Shown here piece by piece: positions 18,901 to 27,175 of a DNA stretch of 64,000 nucleotides. Made by a program: the position numbers and the translations under genes. Within the stretch, counting starts at the first letter, position 1, and each line of letters begins with the position of its first letter. The notes below the pieces were generated by a model. It saw only the letters and a list, made by a program, of their open reading frames with translations. It did not search any database and was not told where the DNA came from. The stretch lies in assembly GCF_018271995.1 (NCBI RefSeq), contig NZ_JAGUCO010000003.1, positions 248,001 to 312,000 of the forward strand. The letters run 5' to 3'. The DNA is from Carboxylicivirga linearis (GTDB taxonomy: Bacteria; Bacteroidota; Bacteroidia; Bacteroidales; Marinilabiliaceae).

Positions 18901-20145
18901 TTGAATTTCGAATTATTTGTCGCACGAAAAATAAAATCAGGAGGAATAACCGGTAAGAAACTCTCAGGTCCGGTTATTAAAGTTGCCACCTTGGGTGTTA
19001 TACTCGGTATGGTGGTCATGATTTTGTCACTCTCTATCGGTTTGGGATTTAAGCGCGAGGTTCGTCAGAAAATTATTGGTTTTGGATCTCATCTTCAGGT
19101 AATGAGTTATGACTATAATAACTCGTACGAAAGTAATCCAATTACTAATGACAGTGATTTGGTTTCGGAGTTAAAGACCATTGATGGGGTTAATCAGGTA
19201 CAGGTTTTTGCTACCAAACCAGGTATTATAAAGACTTCAGAAGCCATTCAAGGTATTATTCTAAAAGGGGTAGGGGCTGATTTCGATTGGGAGTTTATGG
19301 AAGAGGTATGCGTTGATGGACAAATACCTAACTTTAAAGATTCTGTAAGGTCCAATGAAATATACATATCGGAAGAAATTGCAAACATGTTGCGGTTAAA
19401 GGTGAATGATCCTCTTCGAATGTATTTTGTGCAAGATCAGGTTCGAATGCGAAGGTTTACGGTCAGTGGTATTTATAATTCTCATTTTCCGGAATTTGAT
19501 AAAACTTTTGCTTTCGTAGATATTCGTCATGTTCAGAAACTTAATAACTGGGATGATACCAAAGTCTCGGGTTATGAGATAATAATTGATGATTTTAAGC
19601 AGTTGGACCAAATACATCAGGAAGTTTACTATGTAACCAGTTCAAAAGTTGAAGAGAACGGTACCATGTTAAGAGCCAAAACAATTCGTCAGGTACAACC
19701 ACAAATATTTACCTGGTTGGATATGTTGGATATGAATCTTTTAGTTATTCTGGTTTTGATTCTTTTGGTAGCTGGATTTAACATGGTGAGCGGACTGCTT
19801 ATTTTAATTATCGAACGAACCAATATGATTGGTATATTCAAAGCTTTAGGAGCGGAGAACTGGAGTTTGCGTAAGGTTTTTCTCTACCTGGCTTTATATA
19901 TTGTTGGGAAGGGATTAATCTGGGGAAATTTAATAGGAGTAGGTTTAGCTTTGTTGCAAAAGTATACTCAATTAATAAAATTGGATGCAGCCAATTACTA
20001 CCTTGAAACGGTGCCCGTATATCTTCAGGCATCACATCTTATCATGTTAAATGTCGGTGTTGCTATTATTACTCTTCTTATGTTGTTAGGTCCCTCATAC
20101 CTCGTAGCCCGAATTTTACCTGTTAAAGCTATCCGATTTAATTAA
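18901..20145 (+). CDS. LolC/LolE-like (FtsX family) ABC transporter permease
   Basis: A 414-residue inner-membrane protein resembling LolC/LolE, the permeases that release lipoproteins from the inner membrane to the LolA carrier. The N-terminal segment (FVARKIKSGGITGKKLSGPVIKVATLGVILGMVVMIL) holds the first membrane helix. A large periplasmic domain (about 50-270) follows, then three C-terminal helices of an FtsX domain (about 280-405) with the GIFKALGAENWSLRKVFL coupling segment. The start is TTG: no ATG or GTG precedes it in frame close by, and the conserved N-terminus starts there. The cognate ATPase (LolD) is not adjacent. Confidence 0.82.
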   Translation: MNFELFVARKIKSGGITGKKLSGPVIKVATLGVILGMVVMILSLSIGLGFKREVRQKIIGFGSHLQVMSYDYNNSYESNPITNDSDLVSELKTIDGVNQVQVFATKPGIIKTSEAIQGIILKGVGADFDWEFMEEVCVDGQIPNFKDSVRSNEIYISEEIANMLRLKVNDPLRMYFVQDQVRMRRFTVSGIYNSHFPEFDKTFAFVDIRHVQKLNNWDDTKVSGYEIIIDDFKQLDQIHQEVYYVTSSKVEENGTMLRAKTIRQVQPQIFTWLDMLDMNLLVILVLILLVAGFNMVSGLLILIIERTNMIGIFKALGAENWSLRKVFLYLALYIVGKGLIWGNLIGVGLALLQKYTQLIKLDAANYYLETVPVYLQASHLIMLNVGVAIITLLMLLGPSYLVARILPVKAIRFN

Positions 20146-20361
20146 CCGATTTGTAAGATCGTACATTTAGTGTACGATTATGAACACTTTATCGATTTAG
20201 TATTCCTTGATTAAATTATTCCTTAATTTTTAAATCGTCATTTAATCAGGTGTTTATAATTAAAGTCTTGTGATCTTCCTGTAATGTGCATCTTTTGGTA
20301 TGGAGTTTGATTTGTTATTGGTGTAAATCTTAAAAGGTTTAAGTTAATAAATGGGACAAAT

Positions 20362-20387
20362 GGTCGGGAACGCCCGACCTTTTTTTA
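20362..20387 (+). terminator. Rho-independent terminator
   Basis: The perfect stem GGTCGGG / CCCGACC with AACG loop is followed by eight T residues on the plus strand. Confidence 0.9.
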
Positions 20388-20466
20388 TGGTCATAAGTGA
20401 AGTGAATCGATGAATTTTAAAAACAATTTCTTAACTTTTAAGAAACCTTTTAAAGAATTCAGCAGT

Positions 20467-20474
20467 TATATTTG
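20467..20474 (+). promoter_or_regulatory. -7 promoter box of the NUDIX gene
   Basis: TATATTTG fits TAnnTTTG, 11 bp before the ATG, implying a very short leader. No -33 TTG is evident. Confidence 0.5.
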
Positions 20475-20485
20475 AAAGAAACAAA

Positions 20486-21160
20486 ATGACCAGGCAAACA
20501 CAAATATTAATTGAAGCATTTCAAAGGCCCTTACCAGGTGAAAAGGCACAGCTTATCATGTCTCCTTCTGTGAGGTTTACAGGTAAAGTTACGCCCCAAC
20601 CTGATAAAGCAAGGGAAAGTAGTGTTTTAATTGTGTTGTATCTGAAAGACGGAGTGTGGCATATACCTCTAATGAAACGTTCGGTTTACAAAGGAGCGCA
20701 TAGTGGACAGGTTAGTTTTCCGGGGGGCAAAACAGAAGAGGGGGATGCCAGTTACTTTGCAACTGCCATTAGAGAGGCAGAAGAAGAAATTGGTATTATT
20801 GGAAAAGATGTTGCCTTTATTGGTGAGCTGACTTCCTTATATATTCCTAATTCAAACTTTGTGGTATATCCACAAGTAGGAGTTCTGCCTTATGAACCTA
20901 AATTTAAACCAGATCCAAGAGAGGTTGATACCTTAATTGAAGTTCCGCTTGCAGAATTGACCAAACCCGGTAATATCAGATCTTTCTCAAGAAAAATTAA
21001 TGATATATTAATTGAAGCGCCATTTTTTGCCTACCATAATTTTGAAATATGGGGAGCAACGGCTATGATATTAAGTGAGTTTCTTCAGGTTTTAAAAATA
21101 AACGAACTTAATCCATTATTACATTCTTATAGTGATCATAACGCTCCAGAATATCAGTAA
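20486..21160 (+). CDS. NUDIX hydrolase, CoA pyrophosphatase (NudL) type
   Basis: A 224-residue NUDIX enzyme. The UPF0035 signature upstream of the Nudix box (PLMKRSVYKGAHSGQVSFPGG, residues 61-81 taken together) and the box itself, ending REAEEEIGI (96-104), are typical of CoA diphosphatases. These cleave CoA and its derivatives to 3',5'-ADP and phosphopantetheine. The acidic residue spacing in the box is that of the NudL subgroup rather than the textbook one. Substrate is inferred from the subgroup. Its 3' end overlaps the MltF-like gene on the other strand by 53 bp. Confidence 0.87.
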   Translation: MTRQTQILIEAFQRPLPGEKAQLIMSPSVRFTGKVTPQPDKARESSVLIVLYLKDGVWHIPLMKRSVYKGAHSGQVSFPGGKTEEGDASYFATAIREAEEEIGIIGKDVAFIGELTSLYIPNSNFVVYPQVGVLPYEPKFKPDPREVDTLIEVPLAELTKPGNIRSFSRKINDILIEAPFFAYHNFEIWGATAMILSEFLQVLKINELNPLLHSYSDHNAPEYQ

Positions 21161-22532
21161 CATAGTGATAAGGTTCTTCACCTCGGCAATAACCATATTT
21201 AACCACCGGATCGTTATAAAATTCAGGTTTTGATTTATTAAGAAGGTAATAATCAACATTGTCTTTCCAAATCAATGGATTTTTTCCATTTTTTTCAGCC
21301 AGTCGCATAGCATCCTGTACATGCCCCAAGCCAACATTATAGGCGGCTAAAACAAATTTGATACGTTCTTCCGGATCTTCTATCGTTTTCTTTAATCGCC
21401 CATCAAGCCATGTTAAAAATTTTAACCCGCCCTTAATATTCTCAGAAGGTGATGTTATTTCTTTAACACCAAAATAATCGGCAGTTTCCGGCATTAATTG
21501 CATCAATCCTTTTGCTCCAGCCCAACTTTCTATCTCCGGATGGAATCGTGATTCCTGATAAATAAGTGAAGCAATCAAGCGCCAGTCTAAATCGTATTTT
21601 TTACTTTCCTTTTTAATGATGGCATCATAAATAGACACCTTACCACCTCTGATGGAATGAAAGCCTGCATCTACCAAATGTTTTGATCTTTCGTTGATAA
21701 AGTATTTTCGATAAATGCGTTTGTATTGCTTTGTTTTCTTAAAGTTGATAAGCCAATTATTAACTACATCTAGCAGGTCGTTTGAGGTTGGCCGAACAGC
21801 CCATGCTATTTTTTGAGGAAAACTAATAGCTGTTTCAACGTCAATATTATCATAGAAATTGGTGTTGATTCGAGCCATGTTTTCATCGCATACGGTATAG
21901 GGTATTTCGCCATTGGCTACCAAGTCAATTAACTGTTCTACTTCGTAATCCGGAATTTCAACAATATTGATACTATCACCTATTTCATTGCTTAAATTAC
22001 GCAGACGTTCAACAAACGATGAGTTCTCCTGTACGTAAATAGTTTTTCCGGCAAGATCCAGTTGGTTTCTAATGACTTCGTTAAAAATAGTTGGTTCAGA
22101 TCCGGTTGAATTTCGGTATTTCTGTTGCACCAAAACCTGACGTGTAACACAATGAGGTTCGGTAAATGCTATTTTATTACTTCGGTTACGGGTAACGGTG
22201 AAATTAGTGGCGATTAAGTCAATATCACCATTTAATAGATTATTTATATTCTCTTCAACGTTGTTTGAAACAGTAATTTCCAGTTTAAGTCCCAGTTGAT
22301 TGCTCATCGCTTTCAGCAATTCAAACTGATAACCCAAAGGACGACCTTTATAAACGAAGTAGTTGGTAGAATTATAATCAGTTACTACTTTAATTTTTCC
22401 ACGCTTAACAATGTCGTCAAGGTCTATATCAACTTCTTTGTTAGCGCGGTTGAATAGAGTTGGTTTTTTATCTGTTTTACATGATGCAAACAGACTTGCT
22501 ATAACCAGTATTAGTATGTAGCTATGTCGCAT
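21108..22532 (-). CDS. MltF-like lytic murein transglycosylase
   Basis: A 474-residue lipoprotein (lipobox with Cys18, LFASC) of MltF architecture. A periplasmic solute-binding domain (SBP_bac_3) spans about 40-275 and begins RGKIKVVTDYNSTNYFVYKG. A C-terminal SLT domain covers about 300-430, with the catalytic Glu327 in YQESRFHPEI and the SWAGAKGLMQLMPETA motif. MltF enzymes cleave peptidoglycan glycan strands to anhydro-muropeptides, and the SBP domain regulates activity by sensing ligands. A strong two-element promoter precedes it. The last 17 or so codons are read antisense to the end of the NUDIX gene. Confidence 0.92.
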   Translation of the reverse strand: MRHSYILILVIASLFASCKTDKKPTLFNRANKEVDIDLDDIVKRGKIKVVTDYNSTNYFVYKGRPLGYQFELLKAMSNQLGLKLEITVSNNVEENINNLLNGDIDLIATNFTVTRNRSNKIAFTEPHCVTRQVLVQQKYRNSTGSEPTIFNEVIRNQLDLAGKTIYVQENSSFVERLRNLSNEIGDSINIVEIPDYEVEQLIDLVANGEIPYTVCDENMARINTNFYDNIDVETAISFPQKIAWAVRPTSNDLLDVVNNWLINFKKTKQYKRIYRKYFINERSKHLVDAGFHSIRGGKVSIYDAIIKKESKKYDLDWRLIASLIYQESRFHPEIESWAGAKGLMQLMPETADYFGVKEITSPSENIKGGLKFLTWLDGRLKKTIEDPEERIKFVLAAYNVGLGHVQDAMRLAEKNGKNPLIWKDNVDYYLLNKSKPEFYNDPVVKYGYCRGEEPYHYVTDILERYDHYKNVIMD

Positions 22533-22555
22533 AGTACCTTCTCGTTAATTCGGAG

Positions 22556-22586
22556 CAAATATAATTAAAATGAATTCAGCCAGCAA
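22556..22586 (-). promoter_or_regulatory. Promoter of the MltF-like gene
   Basis: On the minus strand TTG (22586-22584), 20 bp, then TATATTTG (22563-22556). The leader is about 20 nt. Confidence 0.72.
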
Positions 22587-22601
22587 TTTAAGGCGTTGCT
22601 G

Positions 22602-24623
22602 TTAGTCATAGAAATTCCATGATACGCCAAATTTGAGTGCTCTTGGATTGCCCGGATAATTGTAAGTTGTATAATATGGTTGATCAGGATATCCTTGATT
22701 GACGTGATCGTATTTTACGTAAATTCGAGCTCTTTTCAACTGAAAATTTAAGAAAACATCTACCCAGGGATAATCGCCCACTTTTTCATCATTTTGCACA
22801 GTAAACTGTCCGGTTGCAGGCATGTAAAAAGGTGCGTAATATTTAGTGAAATATCTAAAATCAAAACCGATTTGAAAGTGTAATACTTTAAACAGTGTAT
22901 TTTGGTAATAAGTGGAATTGTAATACGCAAATAATGGCAATGGAATAACGGTTTCACTACTGCTGTATTGAAGTGCAGCATCATTATTAATCCGGAAATT
23001 ACCTAGTTTAAATAGCTTCTTTACGTTAGCATTAAACACTTGAATTACTCCGTTAGTTTGACTTGGGGTGCCATCATAATTCCAATATATATAGTTGTTC
23101 ATTAAAGAACCTCCGGCGCTTATTTCCAGTTGTTTGGTAGGTATTCTAATTCCTCCTTTAAACTGAATGGTTCGTTTTTGTCCAAAATTATTATCCCATT
23201 CAAGATGATTAGAGTAATATTTGGTTTCAAATAATTCGGGTGTTGTAAGGTAGATTCCTCCGTTAGCAAAAAATCCTGCTGTATCTTTTAAAACTCTGAA
23301 ACTTGAGCTCATAGCTCCGGTAATTTCTGAATCGCCGGCACGGTATCCTTGAAAATAAATTTTTACGCCCGCATTCCACCAGAAATTTTCACCCAAATTT
23401 TTAAATATCTGTCCTCCTAAGGCTGTTGTTACTAATGTAGTATCTGTATTGACATAGTGAGGAGTTAAGAAATCATCACCTTCATCAAATTCCGTTGGTC
23501 TTTTAGGGAAGCGGTAAAAAGAAGCTTCGTTGGTTATAAAGGCTCTTAATCCAAATTTTAATAAAGAGTTAGCTTCTTCGTTAAATTTTATCTGAAAAGT
23601 ATTTCGTAGTGAGTTTACTCTTACACTGTCTCTTGTTTGCAGCGTATCGCTGTTGATTATTGGATAGAACGGTGCTGTGGTTGAGGAAGCGTAGTAAGAC
23701 GGCAAATTGGATATATTATATTCCATTTGATTTTGCTCAAACTCAAAAGTGTGAAAGGCAGTACCTACAGGTAAAACAGTTTCAACTGAATCTTTATCGG
23801 TAAAAGTAATATTACCAATATCTAGCGATTGATTAAAAAATAGTTTTCTTTTGGTAAGGATCTTTTCGGCAGTCGTAAATCGCATGATTACCTCTTCGGG
23901 CTCCAGATTGTTAAAATCATTACCAGTAGCATTTCTGTCAATTCCTCCATTCTCAAGAGATTTAAGTTTTGAGTACAAAAAGGCACCTTGAAAACTATAT
24001 TTTTCTCCATCGTAGCTCGAAAAGAATTTTGCATTATCAACTTCTGCTTTCTGTGATGAATATTGCCCCAGTGATGACGAAAGGGAATAACTGGCTCCTA
24101 CATTCAAATTCTTATTTACGTTTTGAGTAAATAAAGCACTAATGTTTTCCTCTGATCTACGTTTGGGCCCTCCAAAATTGTAGGTTAAGTTAATGTATGG
24201 AGTTTTGGTATTATAAAAATACAAATCGTCAATATCAGGCATATAAGCTAAAAATGAATTGAAAAACAGAAAGCCATATTTATTCTCTCTATCTTCAAAT
24301 ATCATTGATTGATAAGCGGTATTCATATTGCCCAGATAGGCATTGGCAATGCTTTTATTATATATGGGATTGAATATTTGGAAACCGGTTGAAATGGTGT
24401 CGACAACAGTTGTATCCGCAAACGTATATCCGTCTTTCAGGTGCCATGCTCTTACATCGGGCTTGATTGAAGCACCACTCTGTTGTTGCTGGTCAGGGCG
24501 GTCATTATCTCCCAATTGAGGTCTTCCTCCTTCAGCTCCGCCAAGTGTTCGCTGCCCATAGGATAGCACAGTTATAAATAGCGACAGAAGTAAGATTGGG
24601 TATTTTGGCTGAAAACGTTGCAT
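22602..24623 (-). CDS. Putative porin (PF14121 type outer-membrane barrel)
   Basis: A 673-residue outer-membrane protein. A signal peptide (about 1-23, ending LSYG) is followed by a Gly/Gln/Asp-rich linker, then the family's conserved start (VRAWHLKDGYTFADTTVVDT) and many amphipathic strands ending in LKFGVSWNFYD, an aromatic C-terminus typical of barrel insertion signals. This matches the Bacteroidota 'putative porin' family of about 600-700 residues. The substrate is unknown. It lies downstream of der on the same strand. A possible -7 box (TATATTTG, 24687-24680) suggests its own promoter. Confidence 0.8.
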   Translation of the reverse strand: MQRFQPKYPILLLSLFITVLSYGQRTLGGAEGGRPQLGDNDRPDQQQQSGASIKPDVRAWHLKDGYTFADTTVVDTISTGFQIFNPIYNKSIANAYLGNMNTAYQSMIFEDRENKYGFLFFNSFLAYMPDIDDLYFYNTKTPYINLTYNFGGPKRRSEENISALFTQNVNKNLNVGASYSLSSSLGQYSSQKAEVDNAKFFSSYDGEKYSFQGAFLYSKLKSLENGGIDRNATGNDFNNLEPEEVIMRFTTAEKILTKRKLFFNQSLDIGNITFTDKDSVETVLPVGTAFHTFEFEQNQMEYNISNLPSYYASSTTAPFYPIINSDTLQTRDSVRVNSLRNTFQIKFNEEANSLLKFGLRAFITNEASFYRFPKRPTEFDEGDDFLTPHYVNTDTTLVTTALGGQIFKNLGENFWWNAGVKIYFQGYRAGDSEITGAMSSSFRVLKDTAGFFANGGIYLTTPELFETKYYSNHLEWDNNFGQKRTIQFKGGIRIPTKQLEISAGGSLMNNYIYWNYDGTPSQTNGVIQVFNANVKKLFKLGNFRINNDAALQYSSSETVIPLPLFAYYNSTYYQNTLFKVLHFQIGFDFRYFTKYYAPFYMPATGQFTVQNDEKVGDYPWVDVFLNFQLKRARIYVKYDHVNQGYPDQPYYTTYNYPGNPRALKFGVSWNFYD

Positions 24624-24751
24624 ATTACGATGTGTGATAATGGGCTTAAAAAATCAAAAAGGTTAAGTTGATACAAAAGCAAATATATGCATTTCTTTTA
24701 GTGCAATATTTGCTTTCGATCTTCTATTTCTTCTAGTATGACAACTGAACC

Positions 24752-26059
24752 TTATTTTTTACGCATAAAAATCTGCACCTGCAATCCATTAAAGTTCCAA
24801 TGTTCACGAATTTTATTCTCAAGGAACCGTTTATATGGCTCTTTTACATATTGAGGTAAATTGCAGAAAAATGCAAAAGCAGGAGATTGCGTTGGTAACT
24901 GCGTTACGTATTTTATTCTAATGAATTTTCCTTTGATAGATGGTGGAGGATTTTTTTCAATCTCAGCCAGCATTACTTCATTTAGTTGTGAAGTAGTAAT
25001 TTTTAAATTACGGTTATTGTATACTTCAATTGACTTTTCAATAGCTTTATGGATTCGTTGCTTCGTTAAAGCTGAGGTAAATACAATTGGGAAATCAGTA
25101 AAAGGTGCCATTGCACTTCTAATTTGTTCCTCAAACTTTTTAGTTGTGGTATGATCTTTATCTATCAAATCCCACTTATTAACCAATACCACGATCCCTT
25201 TTTTGTTTCGTTGTACCAATTGAAATATTTTCTGATCCTGACCTTCGAAACCTCTTGTAGCATCAATCATCAGCATACAAACGTCGGCATTTTCAATGGC
25301 GCGGATAGCACGCATTACAGAATAGAATTCTAAATCTTCGTGAACACGATTTTTCTTTCTTACACCAGCTGTATCAACCAGATAAAAATCGTGACCAAAC
25401 TTATTATAGCGGGTGTAAATAGAGTCGCGTGTAGTACCCGAAATTGGAGTTACAATATTACGTTCTTCTCCAATAAAAGCGTTTAGTATTGATGATTTAC
25501 CGGCATTAGGTCTGCCAATAATGGTGAAGCGAGGTAAATCAACATCTTCTTCCGGTGTATTTTCTTTTGGGAAAACTTCAACCAAACGATCGAGAAATTC
25601 TCCTGTCCCAGCACCGTTAATGGAAGAAATTGGGAAGAGATCTTCCAGACCCATTGAATAAAAATAGCTTGCTTCAGGTATGCGATCATGGTTGTCTACC
25701 TTATTAACCAATACCAATACTGGCTTATTAGTGCGACGTAATAATTCGGCAACACCTTCATCATAGTCGGTTACCCCGGTGATTACATCAACCACAAATA
25801 CGATTACATCGGCCTCCTCAATGGCAATGAGTACCTGCTTACGAATTTCTTCTTCAAAAATATCATCTGAATTGGTGGCATATCCTCCGGTATCTACCAC
25901 CGAAAATTCCACACCATTCCAGAAGGCTTTGCCATATAAACGGTCGCGGGTTACACCTGCTTCTTCGTTTACGATCGCCTGACGTGTACCTGTTAATCTA
26001 TTGAAAAGCGTTGATTTACCTACGTTTGGTCTACCAACTATTGCAACTAAATTTCCCAT
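24752..26059 (-). CDS. der: Ribosome-assembly GTPase Der (EngA)
   Basis: An essential GTPase for 50S subunit maturation. The 435 residues contain two consecutive GTPase domains, with P-loops GRPNVGKST at residues 9-17 and GRPNAGKSS near 182-190. NKVD and NKWD specificity motifs are in the respective domains, and a C-terminal KH-like domain ends [18 protein letters not shown]. The ATG start immediately precedes [13 protein letters not shown], as in orthologues. A two-element promoter lies just upstream. The second GTPase of the pair, era, is the next gene upstream on the same strand. Confidence 0.97.
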   Translation of the reverse strand: MGNLVAIVGRPNVGKSTLFNRLTGTRQAIVNEEAGVTRDRLYGKAFWNGVEFSVVDTGGYATNSDDIFEEEIRKQVLIAIEEADVIVFVVDVITGVTDYDEGVAELLRRTNKPVLVLVNKVDNHDRIPEASYFYSMGLEDLFPISSINGAGTGEFLDRLVEVFPKENTPEEDVDLPRFTIIGRPNAGKSSILNAFIGEERNIVTPISGTTRDSIYTRYNKFGHDFYLVDTAGVRKKNRVHEDLEFYSVMRAIRAIENADVCMLMIDATRGFEGQDQKIFQLVQRNKKGIVVLVNKWDLIDKDHTTTKKFEEQIRSAMAPFTDFPIVFTSALTKQRIHKAIEKSIEVYNNRNLKITTSQLNEVMLAEIEKNPPPSIKGKFIRIKYVTQLPTQSPAFAFFCNLPQYVKEPYKRFLENKIREHWNFNGLQVQIFMRKK

Positions 26060-26089
26060 GATATTTTTGTTTTATTCAAATTGGGGCTG

Positions 26090-26120
26090 CAAAAGTAGTG
26101 AAAATCAGCCCACACACCAA
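26090..26120 (-). promoter_or_regulatory. Promoter of der
   Basis: On the minus strand TTG (26120-26118), 20 bp, then TACTTTTG (26097-26090), about 30 bp before the ATG. Confidence 0.72.
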
Positions 26121-26148
26121 TAAAATTAAGAAAGCTTAAGGTTTTAAA

Positions 26149-27033
26149 TTACTTCAGATCGTAACCATGTCCTCTTAAAAAGTTTTCTTTATTCCTCCAG
26201 TCTTTCGATACCTTAACGTAAGTAGTCAGCATCACTTTTTTCTTAAGGAACGCTTCTAAATCTTTTCGGGCCTCAATACCAACCCATTTTAGCTTCACAC
26301 CTTTATGGCCAATAATAATGCCTTTTTGCGAATCGCGGGCTACATGAATTACCGCACGAATATCCACTCTGTCAGGGCCTTCTTTAAACTCTTCCACTTC
26401 AACCTCTACCGAGTAAGGAATTTCTTTTTTGTACTGCAACAATATTTTTTCACGAATAATTTCAGTCACAAAAAACTTCTCGGGTTTATCTGTCAAGGCT
26501 TCTTTATCGAAGAAAGGAGGAGAATCGGGTAATAACTCAATAATGCGATCAAACAGATTTTGAACATTAAATTTATGTAATGCCGACATTGGGAAAATCT
26601 CAGCGCCAGGCAATTGTTCTTTCCAGAATGTCACAATATCATCCAGTTTCTCCTGATCAACTAAATCAATTTTGTTGATAACGAGCAACACAGGAATATT
26701 GGTTTTTTGCACCGACCCTAAGAAATCATCATTCTTATCAGGCTTTTCAAAGGTATCTGTTACGTATAAAATAATGTCAGCATCAGCCAATGCCGATTTC
26801 GAAAATCGCAACATCGATTCTTGTAACTTATAATTGGGCTTTAGTACACCCGGGGTATCAGAAAATACTATTTGGTATTCGGGTTGATTTACAATCCCAA
26901 AAATACGATGACGTGTGGTTTGAGCCTTAGATGTAATAATCGATAAGCGTTCGCCCACTAATTCATTCGACAAAGTAGATTTTCCAACATTTGGGTTTCC
27001 AACAATATTTACGAAGCCTGCTTTATGTGACAT
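26149..27033 (-). CDS. era: GTPase Era
   Basis: A GTPase that binds the 3' end of 16S rRNA and assists 30S assembly. The P-loop reads GNPNVGKST, switch II is DTPGVLKP and the specificity motif is NKID. The C-terminal KH domain ends SKDWRNKENFLRGHGYDLK. I place the start at the internal ATG encoding MSHKAGFVNIVG, giving about 294 residues, which fits the family. A longer reading from 27078 adds 15 unconserved residues and would begin upstream of a likely -7 box (TATCTTCG, 27065-27058, one mismatch to consensus). It and der are separated by about 90 bp. Confidence 0.95.
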   Translation of the reverse strand: MSHKAGFVNIVGNPNVGKSTLSNELVGERLSIITSKAQTTRHRIFGIVNQPEYQIVFSDTPGVLKPNYKLQESMLRFSKSALADADIILYVTDTFEKPDKNDDFLGSVQKTNIPVLLVINKIDLVDQEKLDDIVTFWKEQLPGAEIFPMSALHKFNVQNLFDRIIELLPDSPPFFDKEALTDKPEKFFVTEIIREKILLQYKKEIPYSVEVEVEEFKEGPDRVDIRAVIHVARDSQKGIIIGHKGVKLKWVGIEARKDLEAFLKKKVMLTTYVKVSKDWRNKENFLRGHGYDLK

Positions 27034-27131
27034 GATGTTCAACTTGAAAATTTGCTGCGAAGATACGACAATTTCCAACAGTTTTAGGTATTTACCAGAA
27101 AGATGAACGAGTGTTATTAATTACCTTTTGT

Positions 27132-27139
27132 TACATTTG
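27132..27139 (+). promoter_or_regulatory. -7 promoter box of the GH20 gene
   Basis: TACATTTG fits TAnnTTTG, 36 bp before the ATG. The -33 element is not clear. Confidence 0.4.
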
Positions 27140-27175
27140 GTAACTGATAGAATGAAAACCTAAAAAACACACTTC

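Larger units (their letters stand above)
20146..20485. other. Intergenic region with a palindrome and a distant terminator
   Basis: No credible ORF. An 8-bp inverted repeat (ATCGTACA, 5-nt loop, TGTACGAT; 20158-20178) lies just after the permease stop and is not followed by T residues. A classic terminator sits about 215 nt after the stop codon. The promoter box of the NUDIX gene is at the right end. The space may be a long 3' untranslated region or a small RNA. Confidence 0.5.
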
